This document shows positions 51,501 to 59,283 of a stretch of 64,000 bases of DNA, piece after piece (positions within the stretch are counted from its first letter, which is position 1; each line of letters opens with the position of its first letter). The DNA is taken from the NCBI GenBank assembly GCA_013146195.2, contig CM028377.1:108478094-108542093 (forward strand), in the 5' to 3' direction. This DNA comes from Codonopsis lanceolata (taxonomy: Eukaryota > Streptophyta > Magnoliopsida > Asterales > Campanulaceae). The notes beneath the pieces were generated by a model. The model saw only the letters and a program-made list of their open reading frames with translations. It did no database searches and was not told the origin of the DNA. A program made the translations under genes and the position numbers.

Positions 51501-53476
51501 GCGAGGACTTCTTTGAGTCTCAATCAGTATGTAGCTTTAGAAGTCGTCTGTAAACGGTGAATCAAATACGTGTTCAGTGAAGCTGTTTGACTTTATGCAG
51601 GCAGAGTTGGCAAATCTTCTTGATGCTGCTCATGAAACCGAAACAAAAATGGTGGAAATGTCTGCATTAAATCATCTCATGTCTACGCATGTGTTGCAAC
51701 AGGCTCAACAGATAGAGGTCTTGTATGAGCAGGTAAGAAACATCCGAAATAGTTCATATATATTGTTATCTCTCCTATTCTCCATGTACTCCCTCCTTCC
51801 CAAAAACGAGTGTCTTGAAAAAAAATATCATCTCAGAATGAGTGTCCCTTTTGAAAAAAATATCGTCTCAAAATGAATCTTTTTGTACGAAGTTACTTAA
51901 ATCGCATGTCCTATCTATCATGTCCCAATGTGCACAATTCACACTTGCGATTCTACAGCATGTACACTAAGGGCATAGTGCATGGGAGTCTCATGGTGGG
52001 AATGGATATTTCATTCCCATACCCATACCCATACCCATCATATCAATGTTTTATCAAAGTTTGGATCCTACTTTTAGGAATCTGTATTTAGGTCCGATTA
52101 CCATGGTAATGAGAAACTCACTTGACTTTGTCATTATCTGATAACCATATCATGAAAATGTTGTAAAAAAAAAAGAGAAAACCCTTTAAAAATAATAAAA
52201 TCCCAACTGTATCCATGACTAAAATATACATCGTGACCAAATCGCTTAGGTGAGAATCCTCAACATCCTTCAAATCATCTTTCTCATGTATTTCATGAGA
52301 CAACCCATTTAATGTTACATATTAGAAAGATTACTACTCTCCTTTTTCCTTTTTCTTTTACTTATTTTGTTCATGTTGCAGTTTTCTACTGTTCTCCCCG
52401 TTTTAGTCATTGAAGATTATTCATAGGTAATGATTTTGAAAGCTTGTAAGGAGAGAGACTAAAAATTATAATCGATTTTTTTTTTTAATATTTTACTAAT
52501 TAAAAGTATCTCTCACCTTCCTTTTTATAATGTATTACTCCCTCCGTTCTAGGTAAATAGTTCACCTTACTATTTTGGGATGTTTAATTTTAAGAGTCCA
52601 CTATAAAAAATCATGTCTAGAATGCTAATTTATTTATCCCTCAATAATTAGACTTTTCAAATATGGACTTTTTGGGTGGAATGGAGGGAGTATATTAGTA
52701 GAATGAATAAACAGAAAACTTAGTGACAACAGATTCCATTGGATGACAGAGGCGGGGTTCAAAATATAACAAGGACACTACTTGCATCATATTTTGGTTC
52801 TCGTAAGAAAATAAAGCAAGAGTATTATAGTGACTAATGAGAATCAAATCTGTAGATTATTCCGTGCCTATTTTTTCTACTTGTCCAAATGCGGGACATC
52901 ATTCAAGGAAAAATCATATCTAGGAATGAGATATCCCATTCCCAACACAATATTCCCAAGAACCAAACAACCCCTAAGGGCATCCATTCATTCATGTATA
53001 TGTACTATCAAAATGGCCTAAAATTCAACTCGGTTTTTGCAAAACGAATTAAGAGGGACACAAGGAAGACGGAAGTAAATGATTTCCGCAAAATATTATT
53101 TTTGTGATGACTTAAACAACATACAGATACATAATCCATTTGTTCAGTTTGTCCCGAATTCATAACTTGGTCAAATGAGGCAATGCATAATGCATATATG
53201 GTCATAGGCTTCAGTTACAGTAACCACCTGAATTACTGAGCGTTGTTTTCCTTTGTCAGCTGTAGCTGTAAATCTCATGTATATACTGTACTGCTTCAAT
53301 TTATGTTCTTCTAAACTCGTTTTATTTAATAGGCCATCCAAGCTACGATGAATGTTGTGATGGGTAACAAGGAACTCTCTCAAGCCATCCAGCGAAACAG
53401 CAGTAGCAGAACTTTCCTCTTACTTTTTCTATTTGTATTAACTTTCTCTATCCTTTTCCTAGACTGGTATAGCTAA
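30585..53476 (+). CDS. SYP81: SYP81: ER Qa-SNARE, Ufe1/syntaxin-18 type (7 exons)
   Basis: Qa-SNARE of the endoplasmic reticulum that serves fusion of retrograde vesicles arriving from the Golgi. Exons: 30585-30662, 38270-38353, 38529-38633, 49429-49572, 51213-51476, 51601-51732, 53333-53476. All introns are GT-AG in phase 0 and the joined frame is 316 codons with no break. The start MSKIRDRTEDFKDAV, then FILRKPRERSPFTKSA, LIKHRKDYVDLHR, EETNSKGWLG and DAINRAMPRRKPRR match plant SYP81 as I remember it. Residues about 226-295 form the SNARE helix (MVEMSALNHLMSTHVLQQAQ, with the likely central Gln at 258-259). Residues 297-312 are one membrane segment, ending in DWYS. The Arabidopsis protein is about 310 residues long. 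Introns 1 and 3 are swollen to 7.6 and 10.8 kb by transposons, while introns 2 and 5 stay at 175 and 124 bp. The family assignment is firm; expression from so large a gene is unproven. Confidence 0.95.
31426..31584 (+). repeat. 5' LTR of the intron-1 Copia element
   Basis: TGTTAGAATATAG...CTTCGACAACA, 159 bp, followed immediately by the primer-binding site. Confidence 0.92.
31585..31597 (+). other. Copia primer-binding site (initiator Met tRNA)
   Basis: TGGTATCAGATCG directly abuts the 5' LTR; TGGTATCAGA is the usual Copia site complementary to the 3' end of initiator methionine tRNA. Confidence 0.9.
31860..34235 (+). pseudogene. Copia pol remnant: integrase, reverse transcriptase, RNase H
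   Basis: Integrase C-terminal half: VPVKLIRSDNAQEYFSN, KNRHLLEVARALSFQMHVPK and HCWAYAVLNACHLIN (31890-32250). Reverse transcriptase (32778-33475): ALIYNQTWDLVSLSTGKHA, GCKWVYTVKVNLDGT, WPFH*LDVKNAFLHGD, and the catalytic box VVYVDDIVIAGSD. RNase H (33600-34235): DKRSTSGYCVFVGGNLVSWK and VVSRSSAESEYRAMA, then NP-type sequence to TKSLN. More than ten stops and frameshifts occur, and the segment around the integrase active site is deleted. A QQNGVAE-type stretch expected before KNRHLLE is missing. Non-functional. Confidence 0.88.
34230..34242 (+). other. Copia polypurine tract
   Basis: GCTTGAGGGGGAG directly precedes the TGTTA of the 3' LTR, the usual position of the plus-strand primer. Confidence 0.85.
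35027..37623 (+). pseudogene. hAT transposase with BED finger and dimerisation domain
   Basis: Begins MSIPTSSSSSGRSRNDSAWK. The BED zinc finger follows: CIFCGQRYSGGVFRAKQHI with C-x2-C and a downstream H. An in-frame TGA at 35309 precedes more of the same frame (GPMDMFVNRSGKANAKN, then ARWIYDSWIAFNTLNYPSFQ). The catalytic region includes VVQVITDNPSNMKLAG (Asp), an intron (about 35959-36059), then WTPCVAHCLDLMLED and further to DRRWEDQLHRPLHAAGYYFN. The C-terminal hAT dimerisation domain reads AEWWVTYGTETPNLQDFAIK then CSASGCERNWSVFEHV. An acidic tail ends at 37350 or 37623. Several stops and frameshifts (after 35780 and 36355) mean it is inactive. Confidence 0.85.
37861..37884. repeat. (TA)12 microsatellite
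   Basis: Short TA run inside the nested hAT element, between the transposase and its right end. Confidence 0.9.
38799..39223. mobile_element. Stowaway-type MITE with internal insertion, SYP81 intron 3
   Basis: Ends CTCCCTCCGTTCC and GGAACGGAGGGAG, perfect 13-bp inverted repeats, flanked by TA on both sides, the Stowaway/Tc1-mariner signature. It is longer than usual because of an insert (about 38832-39005) that starts with a T run and GATAAAGGTAAAGAATATA, resembling the LINE 3' tails found elsewhere in this intron in reverse. Confidence 0.88.
39235..39720 (-). mobile_element. LINE-E: 5'-truncated L1-type LINE 3' end
   Basis: On the - strand it encodes the end of ORF2 (WVMPRSIKELLCAWAFYKWR, then WNIWKERNRRSFENIERD), the zinc-binding RVT-associated tail of plant L1 elements. 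It then runs into a 3' UTR with GACGCGTCACCTATTTTTATA and the tail CTTACTTATCAAAAATA. Only about 0.5 kb remains. Confidence 0.75.
39721..40305. other. Unassigned part of SYP81 intron 3
   Basis: Intron sequence between LINE-E and the hAT-like element. Open frames of 88-101 codons on both strands have no recognisable motif. May be upstream LINE-E or older transposon sequence. Confidence 0.45.
40770..40961 (+). mobile_element. LINE-A, first part (ORF2 C-terminal piece)
   Basis: + strand reads FFEILYDVWKGAGEDRVVWD then GSKRNTFLVK, in the layout of the L1 ORF2 C-terminal region. It stops at 40961 where LINE-B begins and continues at 44281, so LINE-A is split by LINE-B. Confidence 0.7.
40962..44270 (-). 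mobile_element. LINE-B: L1-type LINE with ORF1, most of ORF2 lost
   Basis: - strand element inserted into LINE-A. Its 5' part holds an ORF1 with a DUF4283-like region (PPWPDLVSCVQNPELRGGG, LLERCLVGRVGDHDCVIPT, then AEKLFLFVFPSKEEAGRILS and SFWVF-type SKSWVFDSQPLLLERW, about 43861-43340), followed by a long low-conservation linker to about 41960. Endonuclease and reverse transcriptase are missing. The 3' part is the RVT-associated zinc region (KRVAFFMWEATHEAILTGDN, CYLCKASEGSVNHLLL; 41553-41045) and a 3' tail at 40962. A hAT terminus sits at the deletion point. A run of about 15 C is at 41988-42003. Confidence 0.75.
41554..41860 (+). mobile_element. hAT end fragment inside LINE-B
   Basis: Starts CCATAGTTGTCAAAGGCAAG then CGCCTTTGGCGCCCGAGGCG, a GGCGCC-rich terminus of the type seen at other hAT ends here. 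It joins directly to the LINE zinc region at 41553. The matching other end is not found, so part of the hAT and of LINE-B ORF2 were probably lost together. The right limit is approximate. Confidence 0.55.
44281..44822 (+). mobile_element. LINE-A, second part and 3' tail
   Basis: Continues LINE-A: AWEASREAILTGDNLRAQGR, CMCK-type FMCKKEEETVNHLLLHCPVV (zinc-binding residues) and SWVMPRTSLQLLQGWASLSS, then WKQRNHRVFDNVEL. The 3' UTR contains GGACGCGTCACCTGATTTGG and ends ACTTTTACTTATC plus an A tail at 44814-44822. Confidence 0.82.
46518..46945 (-). repeat. Tandem duplication of about 217 bp inside LINE-C
   Basis: ATCATCAGCAAATAAAAGAT at 46518 recurs as ATCATCAGCAAATAAATGAT at about 46735, and similarity continues through the FADD-box segment. 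The second copy carries a few changes, so the duplication is not recent. It makes the reverse transcriptase region non-colinear. Confidence 0.85.
47517..47779 (+). mobile_element. LINE-D: short LINE 3' end inserted in LINE-C
   Basis: + strand reads REINQRVFDNEEKSIPVLKN then FSWCVEAVNYPPASKMSFVE and SISSG followed by a stop. Its 3' UTR has TTGTATACTTCTAGTGTACT and GGACGTGTCACC, then CTTTACTTATC and an A tail. It interrupts the endonuclease-to-reverse-transcriptase linker of LINE-C, so it is younger. Confidence 0.82.
49193..49213. repeat. (TA)10 microsatellite
   Basis: Short TA run near the right end of the hAT-like element. Confidence 0.9.
49573..51212. other. SYP81 intron 4
   Basis: 1.6 kb intron with normal GT-AG borders. 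Contains a Stowaway-like or related MITE remnant at about 50700-50870 (TACATCCCAAAAAAGGAATC, then GTCCCAAAAAAGAATCATAC). The rest is plain T-rich intron sequence. Confidence 0.6.
51783..51900 (+). mobile_element. Truncated Stowaway-like MITE end, SYP81 intron 6
   Basis: GTACTCCCTCCTTCCCAAAA starts like a Stowaway end; an internal motif (GAAAAAAATATC-TCTCA-AATGA) appears twice. No matching right end is visible, so it is truncated. Confidence 0.45.
52538..52690. mobile_element. Stowaway MITE, SYP81 intron 6
   Basis: 153 bp: CTCCCTCCGTTCTAGGTAAA at the left, GGGTGGAATGGAGGGAG at the right, flanked by TA on both sides. Non-coding, typical size and ends for the family. Confidence 0.9.
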
Positions 53477-54498
53477 ATGGTAGAATATTTTTTTGGATTT
53501 CATGCAGTCGCGTTATGGGTTATATGCTTTCCTTGTATCTGTTTGGCAAGATGAAAGGTGGGCTGGGAAACAAGTGAAATTTTCTCTGTTTAATGATTTA
53601 ATACAGAAAATTTGAGCAAACAGCAATACAGTGCTATATACCTTATAGTCATGTAGAGCCTTTTACGTGGAGCGATAAACTACTGGTTTACCTTGCCAGC
53701 GAAAGCTAAACCGGTACAGGAAATTATGAAGACAACCGAGAGAAGAAAAATGTTCATTTAGCGCACTAGCTAACCCCTGTTCATTGTCACAAGATAAACT
53801 ATAAGTTTATATGCACGCATGAATAACAACATACTCCATGTGCTGCCAGAAAAAAGTACTCCTTAAAACATAAGTCCTTGTTCTCTATCTCTGGGTCGGG
53901 AAAACTCCTGCTGCCGAAATCTGCTATGCTAGAAATGTCATTGTCTTAAAGATCAAAAAGCCAGATTACTTCAATTTTTATGAAATTGATGGAGTCCAGT
54001 TTGGATTCACTGATTCTCTCACATTCACTTATTCTCATATATATGTATGTATGTATGTATGTATATTTTTAACTTACTGATTCTCTCACATTCACTGATT
54101 CTCATTTATATGTATGTATGTATGTATATTTTTAACTTACGCTCAAGAAAAGCTCAATCCCCGCTCGTTCGTTAATACCTCGTTTCTTGATTAAAACAAG
54201 CTAGAGCATAGGTTCTTTGGCTCAAGATCAATTATTAAAAATAGAGGAGCTGAGCTTGAACACTTGAAGCTTGGCTTGGGCTATTTACAACCTTAGTCAG
54301 AACTTCCAACTAAGACGTTTGATTGCGTCACAAAAATGGGTGACCATGCTGGGACTCCATGTAAGGACTTGAGCTGAGATGTGAATGACAAGTAGGATAT
54401 TCGAGCTTGATTTCTTCTTGATGGTACTATGAATATGATGGAAAGCTTTGAAAAACTTGGGAACACCTGAGAAGGAAAGCACCGTTAGGAAGCTGGAG
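53477..54498. other. SYP81 downstream region with (TATG)n duplication
   Basis: Holds the likely 3' UTR of SYP81, with no clear polyadenylation signal. At 54008-54138 a segment of about 65 bp, TGATTCTCTCACATTCACTT then a TATG microsatellite and TTTTTAACTTAC, is present twice in tandem. No other gene seen. Confidence 0.6.
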
Positions 54499-54589
54499 GT
54501 GTAACGACCCGACCCGAATTCCAACACGGAATCCCAAGGTCGTGCCACTAAACCAACCAAACAATGGACAGGTGTCTACTAAGCACAAT

Positions 54590-54830
54590 TAGGGGTGGCA
54601 ATTCGTGTTATCGTGTCGTGTTCGTACCTCATTATCGTGTTTTCATATTATTTATCTTATTTGATCATAAATATAACAATAACTATTAATTTGAATATAT
54701 TAACAATTTCGTGTTTCGTGTTGTGTCGTGTTGTGCTGGGCTTATCGTGTCATTTGTCTCTGTAATCGTGTTTTATAATCGTGTCGTGCTGGTTCGTGCT
54801 ATCGTGTCGTGCCAGACATTGCCACCCCTA
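54590..54830. mobile_element. 241-bp hAT MITE
   Basis: Ends TAGGGGTGGCAAT and ATTGCCACCCCTA (perfect 13-bp inverted repeats), flanked by AGCACAAT on both sides (54582-54589 and 54831-54838), a perfect 8-bp target duplication. The interior is a run of TCGTGTCGTGTT / CGTGCTATCGTG motifs. Non-coding; a young insertion in the LTR. Confidence 0.92.
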
Positions 54831-55276
54831 AGCACAATGACACCCATTGAACAACAGAGCTACATAAGCTCCAACAAGAAAGTAAAGTCCTAATGGTGTT
54901 ACAAAACAACAAATAAATTGCGGAAGTGAAATGTAAGAAGAATAAGAGACCTGAGTTATCAAGCTCCGAGCAAACACAACCAAAGAGATAGTAAATCTCT
55001 CGACTTAAATATTCGAATCATGTGGTGCAACATTACACACGTGCAACAAACCACTTGTGGAACAAAGAGGAATATAAATCAAGTCATCAGTCGAAACACA
55101 GCAAACACAGCGTCAACGGCCACAACATGCCGAACGAACCACAACTATACACTACGAGCTAAAACATGCTCGGGAAAGAAACTGGATAAAACTACCAACG
55201 TAAAAACCACGATACAACATAACTTGTCGGCTCCAAGATAATACAACTACAAATACCCATACATAATAATTATTTT

Positions 55277-56600
55277 AAAAAAAAAAAACAGAGGCAGCAC
55301 CCTGCATGAATTTATTGAAATAAAAAGGCAATACAACTTGAGGGGGACAACCAGCCTCGCCCGAAACGGGATGAGAGAGGAGCCTTACCTCTAGAAGGAA
55401 AAAAACAAAAAAATATCTAACCCTACGAAACGTGTGAATACCCAAAAGATTCTGCCGATAGACCGGGATGGGCAACTGCTCCGCAACAGTGTAAGATATA
55501 CTGTTTCGATGAATATGAGCCACAAAAGCAAGACTATCTGCTACTTTGTTACTTTCCCTATACACATGGGAAATAACATAACCATTACTTAAATCTCTAC
55601 ATCTCTCCAACTCATACATATATCTCCAAGGAAAATGACAACCTCCTGTAATACCCATAACAGCTACCTTAGAATCTGTTTCCACCTCAACATTAATCAA
55701 ACCATACTCCCCACACATCTGAAGACCATAAGAGAGGGCTGCAATCTCCGCGTACATATTCGTACCATAACCAAAAAACTTAGAAAAAACAACAACTAAA
55801 AACCCATCCTTGTCTCGAATGATACCTCCTCCTGTGCACTCCCCGTTCACCGAAGACCCATCCGTATTCAACTTGAAACCCCCACACGGCTTTTCCCAAC
55901 ACAGCCACAAACCATGTTGCACCTTGATACGAAGAATAGGGACATGTAATGTTAATAAACTCAGATTTCCATACCGTCCCACAGGAGCAGAAGGACTGTA
56001 AATACAACACATGTCAACGATACGCTGGCGAATATGTTGAACAATATTATCAACCACCATGGGAGTACCATCATAAAATTCCTAAGAACGAACCTTCCAT
56101 ATCTCCCAGCACCCGAAAACAAAAACCCCTACAAGACACGCACCAATCTGATTTTTCATAGAACTACACATTGCCAAAGACTCAAATAAATGCATCAAAG
56201 AAACGTACGAAATCAAAGTATGGAACAACGAAGAAAATCTCCCCCAAATAGCTCTAGCAATCTCCGACCTCAAAAACATATGCGAAATAGTTTCCCTGTC
56301 ATGTAAGATTGTACAACACACACATTTAGAAACAATCGGCACCACTTTGCCATGTAACTAAACATCCACCGAGATCGCACCATGAAACAACCTTCATATA
56401 AAACCACTAACCTTTATAGGAATCCAAGGTTTTCAAATTTTTGCAGCCCAACTCACATGATGACCTCGATCACGAATCAAATTATAATACGCTGCATTGT
56501 CAAAATTACCTGTGCAAGAAGTTGTGAACATCAGCTTATCCTTCATCTGAGGCCGAATAGAGACTCGCCTAATCTCATGATGGTAACGATAATTCTACCC
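55277..56600 (-). mobile_element. LINE with RNase H domain, inserted in the LTR
   Basis: On the - strand: RVT-associated zinc region (KDKLMFTTSCTGNFDNAAYY, NLIRDRGHHVSWAAKI, then CVCCTILHDRETISHMFL; 56600-56082), followed by a plant-type RNase H domain (GGFKLNTDGSSVNGECTGGG, MYAEIAALSYGLQMCGEYGL, NVEVETDSKVAVMG; 56060-55440). The Asp, Glu and Asp catalytic residues are visible in NTDGS, AEIAAL and ETDS. It ends with AATAAA and a T-rich tail at about 55277. The 5' part is truncated. The RNase H frame (261 codons) is open but has no start of its own. Confidence 0.82.
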
Positions 56601-57589
56601 AAGGTAAAGCTTATATAACTTTACATATACAATCATTCTCACAAGAATTGAACGATAAATAAATAATGGAAATATGACTCCGCAAGTCGCTACTCGGGAC
56701 GTCGGCTGCTACCATAGCTCTACTCGGCCTCGACACGATCTACTGATCGAACTACGCCCGACTACAGCTACAATCAACTCGACTGCTATGCGAGCTATAA
56801 TCAAACTGAACAAGAGAAACAAAAAATTCGAAATGAGTCATAATGACTCGACAAGTTACTACAAATACAAATATGACATGGTAATATACACAGTCATAAA
56901 AACTAAGGCAATCTTCCAACATGATAAATCTCATAATAAGTACCGCATAATAGTAGGTACATAAACCAAAATACCACAAATCCATGTAGTACGGTGATGA
57001 TCACTTAAGTGCTCACAAACCAATCATATGAGCCAGGGTATGCTCTTCTGATCCACATCCGTCGTGTTACTCCTGCAATACACATGTAAAACAAACTGTG
57101 CCCTCAAGTCCCACTTGAGTCACATGTGCCCTCGATACCCATCTTATGGTATCGACATCCTCGAGTCCCACTCGAGTTCCATATCTTACCAAAGTCGTAT
57201 GTATTGTTTCAACAGTGGGGCTACATCCCCACTGCGGCCAATAGAGGAGGAGTGTGTGTAACAACCTGTCTCTGATATGGTGACCCATAGCGATCACGAA
57301 CTTTAACATTCGTGAAGGCGATACGTCGTCCCATCATCAACAAAACTAATCAACAAATATGCCAACTGGACTTCCAATGCAATACACAAGTAGATCCATA
57401 AATCTACCTTAACATTTTACCAAACACATATTGAAAGATAATAAACAACACGGCTCAAAACTACATATTTAGTTTTAAATCACATACTCATACATGCACA
57501 TATTTACAAGTATTCCCAAATACAACTTGACCACATATTTAGTTCAAGTAATTAAACATTATGGTACATAATGATCCCCAAATCACAAG

Positions 57590-57657
57590 CATATCTAGAC
57601 AATTAATTAGTCGGATCCACATTCCTATAATGAAGCATATCTAGACAATTAATTAGC
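57590..57657 (+). repeat. 23-bp direct repeat abutting the Helitron 3' end
   Basis: AAGCATATCTAGACAATTAA then TTAG occurs at 57590 and again at 57634, the second copy running into the Helitron end. Confidence 0.85.
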
Positions 57658-58226
57658 TTTACACTCGTGCGTTAAACGCACGACATATATCTTTTCCAAT
57701 CAAATTATACATAAGCAACATGAAGTGAAAAAATAAAAAATAAAATAATAAATTAAAGAGAACTATTTATATATATGAAGTGAAAAAATAAAAATAAATT
57801 AATAAATTAAAGAGAACTATATATATAATTGTAAAACTAATATCATGATTAAAAATTTTATTCGATGTACATAAACTAAACAAATTATTATAACACAACA
57901 ATTAAAAAAAAAGTAAAATTATTAATTGAGAATACAATAAATAAACAAAATCTTTTATAAATTTTAGAATACTTTTTAAATACAACATTTGTGATCATTA
58001 AATATGTGCGATTAGCTGATTACTACTACTATCACAATGATTAAATATGTACAATTACTACTACTATCAATATCACATAACAAAATGCACGTAATCTATA
58101 TTAATTAATATTAATATGATTTTCTTATCTTTTAGTTAGTGTGTTGTGAAAATTAAACGCATAATTAAAATGTAAGGATAAAAATATAAGTGAATTTAAT
58201 TATTGCTTATTACATGTATAAAAAAT

Positions 58227-58263
<37 letters not shown>

Positions 58264-59283
58264 TACGTCTTTAAACTAATATATATTTGTTAGATAATAA
58301 AAATTGCATAACAAATTCAAATGACGATAAACCAAAGAAAAACGACTCAATTTACATATTTCCTAACAGTCATACCTCCTCCGAAATGACCAAAATGTCC
58401 CCGACTCAAAAAGGCCTTTCATTAATAATGTCACCCAAATGAGGTGACACTGATAATATGTGTACTTAATCATTACAACTATATCTACAAATATTTAAGC
58501 TCAATTCAATAAACAATAAAATAGTCATTTAGACTATGATTGCTTTCAATTCATTGTACCTCTCACAGAGTATGATATACTCGGATATTCGCCTATAGAC
58601 ATAATCACACTCCTCTAGAGTCATTGTACATGTTCCTAGAGCAATTAGACTATGATTGTACTTTCTCATATTCATCCTCGCTTTTCTATAATGTCAATAA
58701 GTGAAAATGGAATCCGGTAATGATGATGTTGACACCTCTCACCAGGACCATGTTGATCTTTAAAAGTCCACTCATCCAACATGCAATAACTGATGCTACT
58801 ATTTTTTTCGGTGAAATTACTTGGTTATAGGCAACAAAAGTGGTCACAGAGCATTTATATTCAAGTAGGAAACACATTTATGGCTGAATAGACAATGTTT
58901 GTTGAGTATCAAATTAGACATGACAGACTTAAAAGGATCCATAGTTGTTCACCAAATTATATTTCACTATATACTTGTTCTTTAGCTCCTATGGATAGAA
59001 TCTGTCTTGATAAAACTCACAATTAAATTAATATCAATATAGAAAAATCTTATAGTATAATGAGTTTTTTTATATTGTTATTCTTGCTTCCCTTGTATAT
59101 TGGTAAAAAGAGAAAAGACATTCCCTCTTAGATTGATGATATTTAATTTCTTAACATCTTCTTATGTTTTTTTATTTACTTATCAATAATTGTATATGTG
59201 TTCATATGCAAATATAATCCTTATTTTGTAAGTAGTTAGCAATCTTGAGATAAGCAAATTACATTTGTCATTATATATATAGA
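57653..59283 (-). mobile_element. 1.6 kb non-autonomous Helitron
   Basis: On the - strand the 5' end is TCTATATATATAATGACAAA after an A (59283), and the 3' end is CGTGCGTTTAACGCACG then AGTGTAAAGCTAA followed by T (57653). That gives the full Helitron signature: TC start, hairpin (stem CGTGCGT) about 10 bases from a CTRR end, and insertion between A and T. No Rep/helicase coding sequence. Contains a TA microsatellite and a tandem block GAAGTGAAAAAATAAAAA near 57730 and 57778. Confidence 0.78.
58229..58258. repeat. (TA)n microsatellite
   Basis: About 28 bp of TA inside the Helitron. Confidence 0.93.

Noticed and set aside
54711..55241. Small + strand frames of 60-73 codons
   Set aside because: One lies in the TCGTGT-rich hAT MITE and the other in the LTR; neither shows family motifs.
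55275..56060. A host RNase H-like gene of 261 codons
   Set aside because: The RNase H motifs are real, but a LINE zinc region lies directly upstream on the same strand and a LINE-like tail follows, so it is the C-terminal domain of a LINE.
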